A stretch of DNA of 64,000 nt from Bog-159 sp049511415 (lineage in GTDB: Bacteria > Acidobacteriota > Terriglobia > Bryobacterales > Bryobacteraceae), in NCBI GenBank assembly GCA_049511415.1, contig JBEKYC010000025.1, positions 1 to 64,000 on the forward strand. The letters are read 5' to 3'. This document shows, in pieces, positions 26,700 to 35,837 of the stretch. Within the stretch, counting starts at the first letter, position 1. The number at the start of each line of letters is the position of its first letter. The notes under the pieces were generated by a model. It saw nothing but the letters and a program-made list of their open reading frames with translations. It made no database searches and was not told where the DNA came from. The position numbers and the translations under genes are program-made.

Positions 26700-28292
26700 A
26701 TGTCCGCTGCCCTGGATCTAGATCAATCAAGGGCTGAACTCGAGGCCGTAATCGCGTCTGGCATCTTCGCGAAGGCCCCTAGTCTGGCTCTTTTGTTGGA
26801 CTATATTTGTAAGAAGTACTTTGAGGGAAACTCGGGGCAAGTCAAGGAGTACAACATCGCCGTGGAGGCCTTCGGGCGTCCCGCGAGCTTCGATCCGCGC
26901 CAGGATTCGATTGTTCGGGTAGAGGCATTCCGGCTCCGTAAACGCCTGAAACAATATTACTTGGAAGAAGGCGCGGACCATTGCTTGCGCATCATCGTCC
27001 CGCCTGGGCAGTATGTGCCGCAATTCATCGAGAGCCCGGTGGAGCCCCTACTTTTGAAGGCTGTGAATACCGGCAACGGGCACGCCGTCATCGCTCCGGC
27101 CATCCCGGAAACGCCCTCAACAAACGGGGCTTTGGCCCCGGCGAAACTGACAGCCGTACCGCTTCCGGTAGTCCTCAGGCCGTCACCCCGTTGGAATCGA
27201 ACGGCGGTATTCATCGGGTTGCCGCTAATCGCCGCGACCCTTGTAATACTCTCGTGGCTATCCCGCGCGCATTCGCTGCCCAGGCCGACTCCGGCGGCGC
27301 GCGTTTCAGCGACTCCGATCGGTACGGAGTCGGAAGAGGTTCGTCTACTGGCTGGCTCGAACGCGCCACGCTTCGTCGACCGGACAGGTAATACCTGGTC
27401 GGGGGACCACTTCTTCCACGGCGGCTCGGTTTTTTCCACTCCCGGACAGGTCATTTTCGGCACACCGGATCCGGAAATATTCCGATCACGCCGGGAAGGC
27501 GACTTTAGTTATGACATCCCGTTGAAGCCGGGTGTCTACGAACTTCACTTGTATTTTGCGGAAACGCTTTTTGGCGACAACAGCACTGCCGGGGGCGCCG
27601 AGGGCAGCCGCGTTTTCCGCATCTCCATCAACGGCAAACCGGCACTGTGGGCATTCGATGTGATCGCGGACGCGGGGGGCAGCAGCACCGCCGACGAACG
27701 GGTTTTCAAGGACGTTGCGCCAGCGCCGGATGGCGTGCTCCACGTGCAGTTTGGCGGACTGGTGAACAACGTCCCGTTTCTGAACGCCTTGGAAATCGTG
27801 CCGGGGATTCCGGGGAAAATGCGCCCCGTGCGGATCGCCGCCCGTACTCATAACTATATAGATCAGCACGGCTTAGTCTGGGCGGCTGACCGTTACTACA
27901 GCCATGGCAATGTAGTCGCGCGCGCGGAACCGGTAGCGAACACTGCCGATCCGGAGATCTTCCGCGCCGAGCGCTTCGGACATTTTACTTACGCTATCCC
28001 CGCCGCTGAAGGCCGTTATACAGTTACGTTAAAATTCGCCGAGACGTGGTTTGGTCCGGGAAAACCCGGCGGGGGAGGCGCGGGAAGCCGCGTTTTCGAT
28101 CTCTATTGCAACGGCAGCGCACTGCTGCGTAATTTCGATATTTTTCGCGCCGCGGGCGGATCGCAACGCGCCATAGAAAAGACGTTCCACGGCATTGTGC
28201 CCAATGCGCAAGGCAAAATCGTTCTGTCGTTCGTGCCGGTAGTTAACTACGCCTGCGTGAACGCCATTGAAATTGTGGACGAGACCAACTGA
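26700..28292 (+). CDS. Membrane-anchored winged-helix regulator with two malectin domains
   Basis: 530 residues; the start at 26700 is set by a GGGGGAGAAG site just before it, over an ATG 18 bases earlier. Residues about 1-110 are the winged-helix-like domain common in Acidobacteria (LLDYICKKYFEG, VKEYNIAVEAFGR, SFDPRQDSIVRVEAFRLRKR, VPPGQYVPQF). A transmembrane helix follows at about 168-187 (FIGLPLIAATLVILSWL). Outside are two malectin-like carbohydrate-binding domains, about 214-370 and 378-528, each with DPEIFR...F.Y.IP, AETLFG/AETWFG and GSRVF. The layout suggests a ToxR/CadC-style one-component sensor of glycans. It is divergent from a TonB receptor. Confidence 0.85.
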   Translation: MSAALDLDQSRAELEAVIASGIFAKAPSLALLLDYICKKYFEGNSGQVKEYNIAVEAFGRPASFDPRQDSIVRVEAFRLRKRLKQYYLEEGADHCLRIIVPPGQYVPQFIESPVEPLLLKAVNTGNGHAVIAPAIPETPSTNGALAPAKLTAVPLPVVLRPSPRWNRTAVFIGLPLIAATLVILSWLSRAHSLPRPTPAARVSATPIGTESEEVRLLAGSNAPRFVDRTGNTWSGDHFFHGGSVFSTPGQVIFGTPDPEIFRSRREGDFSYDIPLKPGVYELHLYFAETLFGDNSTAGGAEGSRVFRISINGKPALWAFDVIADAGGSSTADERVFKDVAPAPDGVLHVQFGGLVNNVPFLNALEIVPGIPGKMRPVRIAARTHNYIDQHGLVWAADRYYSHGNVVARAEPVANTADPEIFRAERFGHFTYAIPAAEGRYTVTLKFAETWFGPGKPGGGGAGSRVFDLYCNGSALLRNFDIFRAAGGSQRAIEKTFHGIVPNAQGKIVLSFVPVVNYACVNAIEIVDETN

Positions 28293-28301
28293 CCGGCGCG
28301 C

Positions 28302-29264
28302 CTAAACGCCGAGAAAAGCCTCGATTTCTTGCAGTTCCGACGGGTTCAGGCGGAACTCGGCAGCGCCGATCACGCCCTCCACCTGCCGCGCCGAGCGCAT
28401 GCCGACAATCGCCGCCGTGACAGCCGGATGGCGCAACGTCCAGGCTATGGCCACTTCTCCAGCCGTGCGGCCGTGCCGCCGGCCAATGGCGCGGAGCAGT
28501 TCCGCCAATTCCAGATTGCGGCTGAGCTGCGGCTCCTGAAAACTCGGCACGCGCCGCCGGAAATCGTCTTCCGGCATGGCCGCCACGCGTTCGCGCGTCA
28601 TGGCGCCGCTCAACAGCCCGGATTTCATCGGCGAATAAACAATCACGCCAATCCCGTGCGCCAGGGTATACGGCAAAACCGCTTCTTCGATGCCCCTCGC
28701 CAGCATGGAATAAGGCGGCTGCAAAGAAGTAATCGGAGCGATGGCTTGGGCCCGCCGCATATGCTCCACGTTGAAGTTGGACACGCCGATCCAGCGCACC
28801 TTGCCTTCGCGCTGCAACTCCGCCATCGCCGTCCAACCTTCTTCGATATCCGCGTCGGGTTCGGGCCAATGGATCTGGTAAAGGTCGATGACATCGAGTT
28901 GGAGCCGGCGCAGACTGGCCTCCACCTCGCGGCGTATGGAATCCGCCTTCAGGCTCTTGCCGATCTCGCGCCGCTCGTTCCAGACGCGCTCGCACTTGGT
29001 AAACACGAACGGCTTCCGGGAGCGGCCCTTCAACGCCCGCGCGACTACTTCTTCGGAATGCCCCAAGCCGTAGATCGCCGCCGTATCGATCCAGTTCAAA
29101 CCGCCGTCGAGAGCCGCGTGGATGGCTGCCACGGACTCGTCGTCATCCTGCGGCCCCCAGGCGAAAGCCCACCCACCTCCTCCCATGGCCCAGGCGCCGA
29201 TGCCGATCGGCGTAAGATGCATGTCGCTGTTGCCGAGTTGTTTGGTTTGCATGCCAGATTTCAT
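28302..29264 (-). CDS. Aldo/keto reductase
   Basis: 320 residues, a TIM-barrel AKR. The catalytic tetrad is visible: Asp and Tyr in WIDTAAIYGLGHSE, Lys in FVFTKC, His in DLYQIHWPEPD. NADPH-binding residues are near the C-terminus (VGMRSARQVEGVIGAAEF). Start could also be 4 codons further in (MQTKQLG at 29252). Substrate unknown; this subfamily reduces aldehydes or sugars. Convergent with the malectin regulator and divergent from the SDR at 29323, 58 bases apart. Confidence 0.92.
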   Translation of the reverse strand: MKSGMQTKQLGNSDMHLTPIGIGAWAMGGGGWAFAWGPQDDDESVAAIHAALDGGLNWIDTAAIYGLGHSEEVVARALKGRSRKPFVFTKCERVWNERREIGKSLKADSIRREVEASLRRLQLDVIDLYQIHWPEPDADIEEGWTAMAELQREGKVRWIGVSNFNVEHMRRAQAIAPITSLQPPYSMLARGIEEAVLPYTLAHGIGVIVYSPMKSGLLSGAMTRERVAAMPEDDFRRRVPSFQEPQLSRNLELAELLRAIGRRHGRTAGEVAIAWTLRHPAVTAAIVGMRSARQVEGVIGAAEFRLNPSELQEIEAFLGV

Positions 29265-29322
29265 AATAACGGCTGGCGGCCAGGCCTTGACAAGAGGGCC
29301 CGGCGGACGCTAAGCATGGCAA

Positions 29323-30159
29323 ATGCAACCATCGGATTCGGATGTGGCATTAATCACCGGCGGCGGGCGCGGATTGGGCCGGGTCTTCGCCCGCGCCCTT
29401 GCCGGAACCGGCATGCGCGTGGCGGTAGCGGCGCGCAGCCGGGATCAATTGGAAGAGACCGTACGGCTCGTTCGAGCCGGTGGGCATCCGGCAATCGCGG
29501 TCCAGGCGGACGTCACCGATGAGGCGGCCGTCGAGGCCATGGTTGCGGCTGTGGAAGCGCAACTCGGCCCAATCGGCCTGCTCGTCAATAACGCCGGCGC
29601 CGGGCCGCCGTTTGGACCAACCTGGGAACAGGATGCCGGGGAGTGGTGGCGAACGGTCGAAGTCAATCTGAAGGGTCCGTTGCTGTGCGCGCGCTCCGTG
29701 CTGCGCGGGATGATCCAACGCCGGCGCGGGCGCATCATCAACGTGGCCAGCGGCGCGGGCACGCGCAGTATCCCTTATATGTCCGCTTATGTGACGAGCA
29801 AAACGGCGCTCATCCGCCTCAGCGAAGTGCTGGCCGACGAGGTGCGGCCATATGGCATATCGCTTTTCGCTATTCAGCCCGGCACCGTGCGCACTGCCAT
29901 GGCCGAAGAGTTGCTGCGTTCAGAGTCCGGGAAGCGATGGCTGCCCTGGTTCCAGGAAATTTTCGATCGCGGCCACGATGACCCACCCGAGGCAGCCGCG
30001 GCACTCGTGTTGTACCTCGCATCGGGCGCGGCGGATGCTCTGTCGGGCCGATTCTTCGCGGCGCCCGGATCGCCCGCCGAGATCCGCGACCACGTCGCCG
30101 AGATCGGCGCAGGGGATCTGCACCTGTTGCGCGTGCGATACCGGGATTCGCAAATCTGA
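29323..30159 (+). CDS. Short-chain dehydrogenase/reductase
   Basis: 278 residues. NAD(P) loop TGGGRGLGRV at about 12-21, NNAGAG at about 88, Ser in VASGAG and YVTSK (Tyr-x-x-x-Lys) at about 152-156, then IQPGTVRTAM. The C-terminal part (FFAAPGSPAEIRDHVAEIGA) differs from ordinary FabG-like members and lacks the GADVLIDGG ending. Substrate unknown. Same strand as the EamA exporter 70 bases downstream. Confidence 0.88.
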   Translation: MQPSDSDVALITGGGRGLGRVFARALAGTGMRVAVAARSRDQLEETVRLVRAGGHPAIAVQADVTDEAAVEAMVAAVEAQLGPIGLLVNNAGAGPPFGPTWEQDAGEWWRTVEVNLKGPLLCARSVLRGMIQRRRGRIINVASGAGTRSIPYMSAYVTSKTALIRLSEVLADEVRPYGISLFAIQPGTVRTAMAEELLRSESGKRWLPWFQEIFDRGHDDPPEAAAALVLYLASGAADALSGRFFAAPGSPAEIRDHVAEIGAGDLHLLRVRYRDSQI

Positions 30160-30228
30160 GCTCGGATTGCCGCAGACCGCCTGGACCAGCTAAAACTCTG
30201 TTTTGATGGTTATAGGATACGAGACGGG

Positions 30229-31155
30229 ATGCGGGCAAGAACACTAGCCGCCTGGGCGGCGGTATACCTGGTTTGGGGATCCACGTACCTGGCCATCAAA
30301 GTGGCGGTGGCCGTGCTGCCTCCATTATTTGCGGCGGGCGTTCGCTTCCTGATCGCGGGTATGCTGCTATACGGCTGGGCCCGGCTGCGGCATGCCGCGC
30401 CGCCGGCGCGCGAACATTGGCCGCGCCTGTGGCTGCTGGCTGCCATGATGTTCCTGGTGTGCTATAGCTGCCTTTTCTGGGCCGAGAAGACCATCCCTTC
30501 AGGAGCAGCCTCGGTGCTGGTGGCGACCCTGCCGGCCTGGGTTCTGGTGTTTGAGATGTCCATCCTGAAAACGCAGCGTGCCACGCCTTTGTTGGTCGTG
30601 TCGCTGGCGGGTGGACTCGCCGGAGTGATGCTGCTCTCCGGCGGCCTGCGCACGAGCACAGGCACCATCCCATGGCTTCCCTGCGCCGCCGTCCTGATCT
30701 GCGAGGTTTCCTGGGCGGCGGGATCCGTGCTCTCCAAGCGCATGGCTTTGCCTCCTTCGCACGGCATCAACGCCGGCGCGCAGATGATTTGTGGTGGCAT
30801 CCTGCTGTTGGCGTGTTCGGCGCTGGCGAGCGAGTGCCGCGCGTTGCATCCCCCGCCTGTCTCCGGCATTCTTGCCATGCTCTATTTGATCTTCGCCGGA
30901 TCGCTAGTGGCATACAGCTCGTACGTATGGCTGCTGGGACGCATGAGTCCGACTCGCCTGGCCAGCTACGCTTATGTGAATCCGGTAGTGGCGCTGGCTT
31001 TGGGCTACCTGTTGGCAGGCGAAAAGCTGAGTCCTACCGCCATGGCCGGTTGTCTGCTGGTGCTGATGAGCGTGGTCCTGATCCTCAGCCGCAAAAGCGA
31101 GCCGCGGGCAACCCCCGGAGCCGTGCCGGCGGCCGCCCGCGTTACTGAACCGTGA
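30229..31155 (+). CDS. EamA/DMT-family inner-membrane transporter (RhtA/YedA-like)
   Basis: 308 residues with ten predicted transmembrane helices and the two EamA repeats. The first begins AAVYLVWGSTYLAIKVA, a typical YedA-like start, and the second EVSWAAGSVLSKRM. The loop VNPVVALALGYLLAGEKLS is characteristic of the end of the second repeat. The family exports amino acids, metabolites or nucleosides; the substrate is not determined. Its 3' end overlaps the convergent gene at 31142 by 14 bases. Confidence 0.9.
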   Translation: MRARTLAAWAAVYLVWGSTYLAIKVAVAVLPPLFAAGVRFLIAGMLLYGWARLRHAAPPAREHWPRLWLLAAMMFLVCYSCLFWAEKTIPSGAASVLVATLPAWVLVFEMSILKTQRATPLLVVSLAGGLAGVMLLSGGLRTSTGTIPWLPCAAVLICEVSWAAGSVLSKRMALPPSHGINAGAQMICGGILLLACSALASECRALHPPPVSGILAMLYLIFAGSLVAYSSYVWLLGRMSPTRLASYAYVNPVVALALGYLLAGEKLSPTAMAGCLLVLMSVVLILSRKSEPRATPGAVPAAARVTEP

Positions 31156-33619
31156 TTGAGATTCCCGTCTGCGTTTGTACGCCGCCGACCAGGGCCACGA
31201 TCGGGTAATCGCCGCTCGATAAACTGGAGGGCACCGTTACGTTGATCTGATTGAGTCCCGCCTCCACCAGACCGGCATACGGCACGGTGGCCACCACGCC
31301 GCCGATCAAGACCGTAACGTCACTCGCGAGCGGCTCCGGCGTGGTAACAAGCTGGCCCGTGGGAAGCGCCGGATTGGTCGGGCCGAATCCGGTGCCGTAC
31401 AATTCGATCGTCTCGCCAGGCGCGGCAGGCTGCGTCGTCACGCCAGAGATCAGGCCGCTCGTGCCCACCAGCGTGCCATTAGTATGGATCGCGGCCACAT
31501 ACGCGCCATTGTCAATGGTGAAAAACGCCGGCGCCAGCGGCTGTTTGACCGCGGTAAAACTCGGTGTCCCCTGAGGAGAATTCACTTGCACGGTGACGGC
31601 CCCCATGGTCGTGTCGTCCGGCGCCAATACGTTGATCTGCGTCGGGCTGACATAGTAAACATATGCGGAAATCCCGTTGATCGTGACGGTCACACCGCCG
31701 AGAGATGTGGGCAGCGCACCATTCACAAAATCGCTCGCCTGCCAGATTTGCGTGCCGCTGGCAAGGTTTGAACCGAATATGGAAACCCAGGTGGCAGAGG
31801 CGAAACCCGGCTGAAAGCTGGCGGCATTTGTCACCGGCGATCCGACCATAATATTCAGCGAGTCGAGGCCGATGCCGGTGGCATCCTGGACGGCAATGTT
31901 GACTAAGCCAGTGATGGATGCCGGCAGGACGGCCGAAAGCGCCGTATTGCTCCAACTACCGGAAAGCGTCAACGCCGTGGCTGTGCTGGAACCTGCGGGA
32001 GTCGCTAATATTTGGCAGCCATTGCACTCCGTGGTCCCAAAATCGTTGCCGGTGAGTGTGATGGTGGCTCCCACATTGACCACCCTGCCGGGGATGCCGG
32101 CCAACGGGCCGATCGAGAAAATCGCCGCGCCGATTTTACAGCGCGCCGCGGAGAAAAAGCCCAGATCTTTGGCCGCCGATGACTCCGCCAGAGACCCGCA
32201 ATTGATCGTGCCCGTCGACGTGCTGGTCGCCACATAATCGCCCGTTCCATTGACGAAGTCCGTGTAATAAACTGTGTCGGTATCGCCTCCCGGGGTAAGC
32301 GCTACCGTTCCCCACGCGGCCGAGGTTATGTCCGTAAGATAGTTGTCGGAGACGTCTTGGACCGCGAAGTAGATGCCGCCGTCGGTAGACAGGTACGGGT
32401 CATCGGCTACCGATCCGCCGATCGACTGCCAGTCCGAAGTGCTCGACAGAAAGGAGCGCACAATCTCGCCGGTCTCCTGGGTGGTGCTGGTCACGTTGGC
32501 GATTCCGGCGGCGTTGCAATTGAACGTTCCGTAGATCGTATTGGTATAGGTGGATGGATCCACGTGGCAGTAGGGGACGATCCGGGTGGGCGTGGCGTCC
32601 GGCAGGGCAAAGCCCAGCGCCGCACTCGTGAGTGAAACCAGCCCGTCGGTGGCGTTATTCAATTGCGTGGTAGCGGATGTGCTGGACAGATACGCGCCTG
32701 CGTTACCAACGACGGCCAGCGCATCGACTCCGCGGAGATCGTCACCGCGCTGATTCCAGGTTGCCAGGTTCCACAGAAACGCGCTGGCGGGCACGAGTTC
32801 AAGCGCCTGTTGGTCGGCGATTATGGTAGTGCTGTAATTGCCGGCCACGAATGAACCGAAATTCGGCGTGGCGATGAGGACCAGTTTCCGCACCAGCGTG
32901 GGGATTGGCGGCAAGAGACTTTCGTCGGGTTGCAAGCCGGCGAGATAGGCGCGTGCGATCAGTCCGCCGATGCTGAATCCCACCAGGTCGATTTGCGGGA
33001 CCTGCGCTCCGGAATCGTCGGTGACCGTGGCTAAAAAGGTGGCCAGATCGGCGGCCAACGTTTCCAGGGTTTCGTCGTCCCCCTCCACGCAGTTGTCGAA
33101 CAGGTACACGATGGGCACGCCGTCAGAAATCAGGTACTGCGCCAGATTCCCGAATGTATCCGACGAACTCGTGGATACCGTGCAGGTTCCCGTAAAGCCG
33201 ATTTCCCACCCATTCAGCAACACCACGGGTGGCCGGTTGGAGCCGGAAGGCACGGTTTGCCTGGGCTTTACGACGATCGACAGTTCAACTGAGCGCGCTT
33301 CTCCGGTGGCGCTGACGGCGGAAAGCGTCGCCGTATATTCGCCCGGCGCGGTTCGGCATGGCGTGGCCAGCAGAATCTGGTTATGCGCATGGTTCGGGCC
33401 GGCCACCAGGCGCACGGATCCTCCGCCCGCCACGTCGATGCGCCGGCTGGCGGATTTCAATAGGAAGTCCAGCGTCTCGCCGGAAGCGGCGATGGGAACC
33501 GGTTGTCCCGCTGCAATTTCGTAACGCGTTTGCTGCAGCGCCAAAGGTTGGATCGCGGCGCACACTCCGGCGCACGGCAGCAGCGCGGCCAGGATAAAGA
33601 CTCCACGCGTAAGAGTCAT
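31142..33619 (-). CDS. Exported lipase-like alpha/beta-hydrolase fused to TIGR03437 domain
   Basis: 825 residues from MTLTRGVFILAALLPCAG, a signal peptide (in-frame ATGs also at 33640 and 33652). After an N-terminal beta domain, an alpha/beta-hydrolase region at about 130-310 has PPVVLLNGWEIG and the nucleophile elbow LVGFSIGGLIAR, as in triacylglycerol lipases and PGAP1-like esterases. An IPT/TIG-like domain follows (VVNVGATITLTGNDFG). The last 230 residues fit TIGR03437 (VTNAASFQPGFASATWVSIF, SPTQINVLAP, IELYGTGFGPTNP), a region known mostly from Solibacter. Probably cell-surface or secreted; substrate unknown. Confidence 0.8.
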   Translation of the reverse strand: MTLTRGVFILAALLPCAGVCAAIQPLALQQTRYEIAAGQPVPIAASGETLDFLLKSASRRIDVAGGGSVRLVAGPNHAHNQILLATPCRTAPGEYTATLSAVSATGEARSVELSIVVKPRQTVPSGSNRPPVVLLNGWEIGFTGTCTVSTSSSDTFGNLAQYLISDGVPIVYLFDNCVEGDDETLETLAADLATFLATVTDDSGAQVPQIDLVGFSIGGLIARAYLAGLQPDESLLPPIPTLVRKLVLIATPNFGSFVAGNYSTTIIADQQALELVPASAFLWNLATWNQRGDDLRGVDALAVVGNAGAYLSSTSATTQLNNATDGLVSLTSAALGFALPDATPTRIVPYCHVDPSTYTNTIYGTFNCNAAGIANVTSTTQETGEIVRSFLSSTSDWQSIGGSVADDPYLSTDGGIYFAVQDVSDNYLTDITSAAWGTVALTPGGDTDTVYYTDFVNGTGDYVATSTSTGTINCGSLAESSAAKDLGFFSAARCKIGAAIFSIGPLAGIPGRVVNVGATITLTGNDFGTTECNGCQILATPAGSSTATALTLSGSWSNTALSAVLPASITGLVNIAVQDATGIGLDSLNIMVGSPVTNAASFQPGFASATWVSIFGSNLASGTQIWQASDFVNGALPTSLGGVTVTINGISAYVYYVSPTQINVLAPDDTTMGAVTVQVNSPQGTPSFTAVKQPLAPAFFTIDNGAYVAAIHTNGTLVGTSGLISGVTTQPAAPGETIELYGTGFGPTNPALPTGQLVTTPEPLASDVTVLIGGVVATVPYAGLVEAGLNQINVTVPSSLSSGDYPIVALVGGVQTQTGISITVQ

Positions 33620-33708
33620 GCTCAAGAAGTTATGACGCATCGTCGCGGGCAAATGCGTACCTGAATTGCGCTGCCGCTTAGCTGTAAACTGTCACAGAGG
33701 GAACAACC

Positions 33709-35826
33709 ATGCGAATTTGGGGTTTCGGGCTCTCGATGGCCGTTTGCAGTTGCCTGCTTGGGCAGCCGCCTATGGCCCTGCCCGGCTGCGAACCACGTCC
33801 GGAAGTTCGCCAGGTTCTGGAGCAGAAGCTGGCGGCCAAAACGCTCCAGGAAATGAAGTTCACGGAGCGGTTGGCTTTCCACCGCCAGGTGCTCGAAGAC
33901 CTGATCGCCAGGTATCCGCGGGAAGTGGAGCCGTACCGCCGTCTGTTGGATCTTACCCGGGAAGACGACATCGATCGCCTGCCGGAGTTGGTGGACCGTT
34001 TCCGCCACCAAGCCGAGCAACATCCCGACGATCCCTTGGCGCTGTATCTGGCCGGTGCAGCGCTGATGAAGCGGGACACAGATCTTAGTATCAAGTTTCT
34101 GAAGCAGGCCCGCCGGCTGGCTCCGGACTTCCCCTGGCCGGCGGTAGACTTGGCGCATATTTACAGTCCTGGTGGGAAGCGTGTCGATAAAACCGAGGCG
34201 GCTAACGAGATCGCCGCATTTTTCACGGCCTGCCCTGCGTCCACCGACATTGAGGCGCAGACCCGCTTGGGTAGGGTGGGATCCAACGAATTGCAGGCGC
34301 AGGTAGCGGCTGCCCTGCGTGCCCGGCTGGCGGCGGAATCCGATCCCAACCGGCTGAAGGATTATGCCGTTCTGTGGAGCGTCGAATTTCGCGCACGGCC
34401 GCCTGCCGAACACGACGCTTTGCGGAAGCAGGTGGCCGCCGATCTACAAAGGCTCGAAACGCTCAATCCCCATCCGGATGCCGACTGGCTGGTGTTCGTG
34501 AAAGATGGTTACAAGCACAGCGGCTCTTCGCCCGCCACCGTCACGGCTATGGAAGACCGTGTTATCCAGGCGTTTCCGCATTCCGACGAGGCGTACCAGA
34601 TCGTGGAGGCCCGTTGGGAAGCCGCCCATCCCGAACCGGGGGACCAGACCGATCGAGCGGCCTGGGTCAAATACCATGCCGCATACCGGGAGGCTCTGAA
34701 GGGCTGGATCGTCCGCTTCACCGAGTCACGCGAACTGCAGCACGCAGCCTGGTTCGATGAAATCTGCTATGACCCCGACATACCGGCGGAAGAGGGATTG
34801 CGCGCCCTGGACGATTTTCTCGCGAACGGCGCACCTTACCAGCGGCCGTCCAGCGGGATTTCGAGCCAGGCGGCCTATTTCCTAATCGAACACAAGTGGC
34901 AGCCAAAACGAGTTCTTGAATTGTTGCGGGACTCAGATCGTCTCATGGACCAATGGCACGCGCAAATGCTGGGTGACAATCTTTCGGGCGAAGCGGAAGA
35001 CATCTGGACTTCAAATGAAATCAACCGGCGGCAGAACTTCGCCGGGCTGATTCTGGTGGCCGCGCGGCTGGCGGAGGAACCCGCCGCGGCGCAGCGCGTG
35101 GCGGCATTTGTGGAACGCGATCTGCCCGCTAAGAGTTGGGAGATGATCCAGGTTCATTATTGGCAGAACCGGGGCAGGCTGGCCGCACTGGAAGGCAAAA
35201 AGGCCGACGCGCTCACTTACTATCAGAAAGCACTGCATACCCGCACCAAGCCGCCGCAGCCATTTGAGGGGATCGTGCACGACGACCTGATGGACGAAGC
35301 TCGCGCGCTGTGGAGCCAATTGGGCGGCACCGAAACCGCCTGGAACCTGTGGATCAAACCCCCAATTAAAGTCGCCGAGACAGAAGAGGCCGGATGGAAG
35401 AAGCCGGCCAAAGATATGCCGGCGTTTGAACTGGCGGACCTCTCCGGCAAGACATGGCGCCTCAAAGAGATCGCAGGCCGCGCGGTTCTGATCAACGTTT
35501 GGGCGACCTGGTGCGGCCCCTGCCAAGCGGAATTGCCCCATCTGCAAAAGCTGTACGAGAAGCTGAAAGACCGGAAGGATCTACAAATCCTAACGCTCTC
35601 CATCGACGAAGATCCGGGCGCGATAGCGCCTTTCATGAAAGAACACGCCTACACGTTCCCTGTGCTGCCCGCACAGAGTTTTGTCACGGGGCTGCTCGAG
35701 ATCGTAGGGGTCCCGCAAAACTGGATTCTGGATGGCAAGGGAGTCTGGCGGTGGACCGGACGGCCCGCGGTTCCGGATGCGGAGTGGGAAAGCGCGATGC
35801 TGAAGCAGATGGAAGACACAAAGTAG
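33709..35826 (+). CDS. Exported protein with helical repeats and C-terminal TlpA/ResA-like thioredoxin domain
   Basis: 705 residues. A signal peptide (MRIWGFGLSMAVCSCLLGQ) is followed by about 530 residues of helical, TPR-like sequence (ALYLAGAALMKRDTDLSIKF, then DALTYYQKALHTRTK). The last 140 residues are a thioredoxin-like fold with the redox motif WATWCGPCQAELPHL (CxxC) and GVPQNWILD (cis-Pro loop region). Family knowledge: periplasmic thiol reductases of this kind keep cytochrome or other cysteines reduced. The long repeat region probably binds a partner. Convergent with the TPR gene, 11 bases apart. Confidence 0.83.
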   Translation: MRIWGFGLSMAVCSCLLGQPPMALPGCEPRPEVRQVLEQKLAAKTLQEMKFTERLAFHRQVLEDLIARYPREVEPYRRLLDLTREDDIDRLPELVDRFRHQAEQHPDDPLALYLAGAALMKRDTDLSIKFLKQARRLAPDFPWPAVDLAHIYSPGGKRVDKTEAANEIAAFFTACPASTDIEAQTRLGRVGSNELQAQVAAALRARLAAESDPNRLKDYAVLWSVEFRARPPAEHDALRKQVAADLQRLETLNPHPDADWLVFVKDGYKHSGSSPATVTAMEDRVIQAFPHSDEAYQIVEARWEAAHPEPGDQTDRAAWVKYHAAYREALKGWIVRFTESRELQHAAWFDEICYDPDIPAEEGLRALDDFLANGAPYQRPSSGISSQAAYFLIEHKWQPKRVLELLRDSDRLMDQWHAQMLGDNLSGEAEDIWTSNEINRRQNFAGLILVAARLAEEPAAAQRVAAFVERDLPAKSWEMIQVHYWQNRGRLAALEGKKADALTYYQKALHTRTKPPQPFEGIVHDDLMDEARALWSQLGGTETAWNLWIKPPIKVAETEEAGWKKPAKDMPAFELADLSGKTWRLKEIAGRAVLINVWATWCGPCQAELPHLQKLYEKLKDRKDLQILTLSIDEDPGAIAPFMKEHAYTFPVLPAQSFVTGLLEIVGVPQNWILDGKGVWRWTGRPAVPDAEWESAMLKQMEDTK

Positions 35827-35837
35827 GCCGGCCGGGT

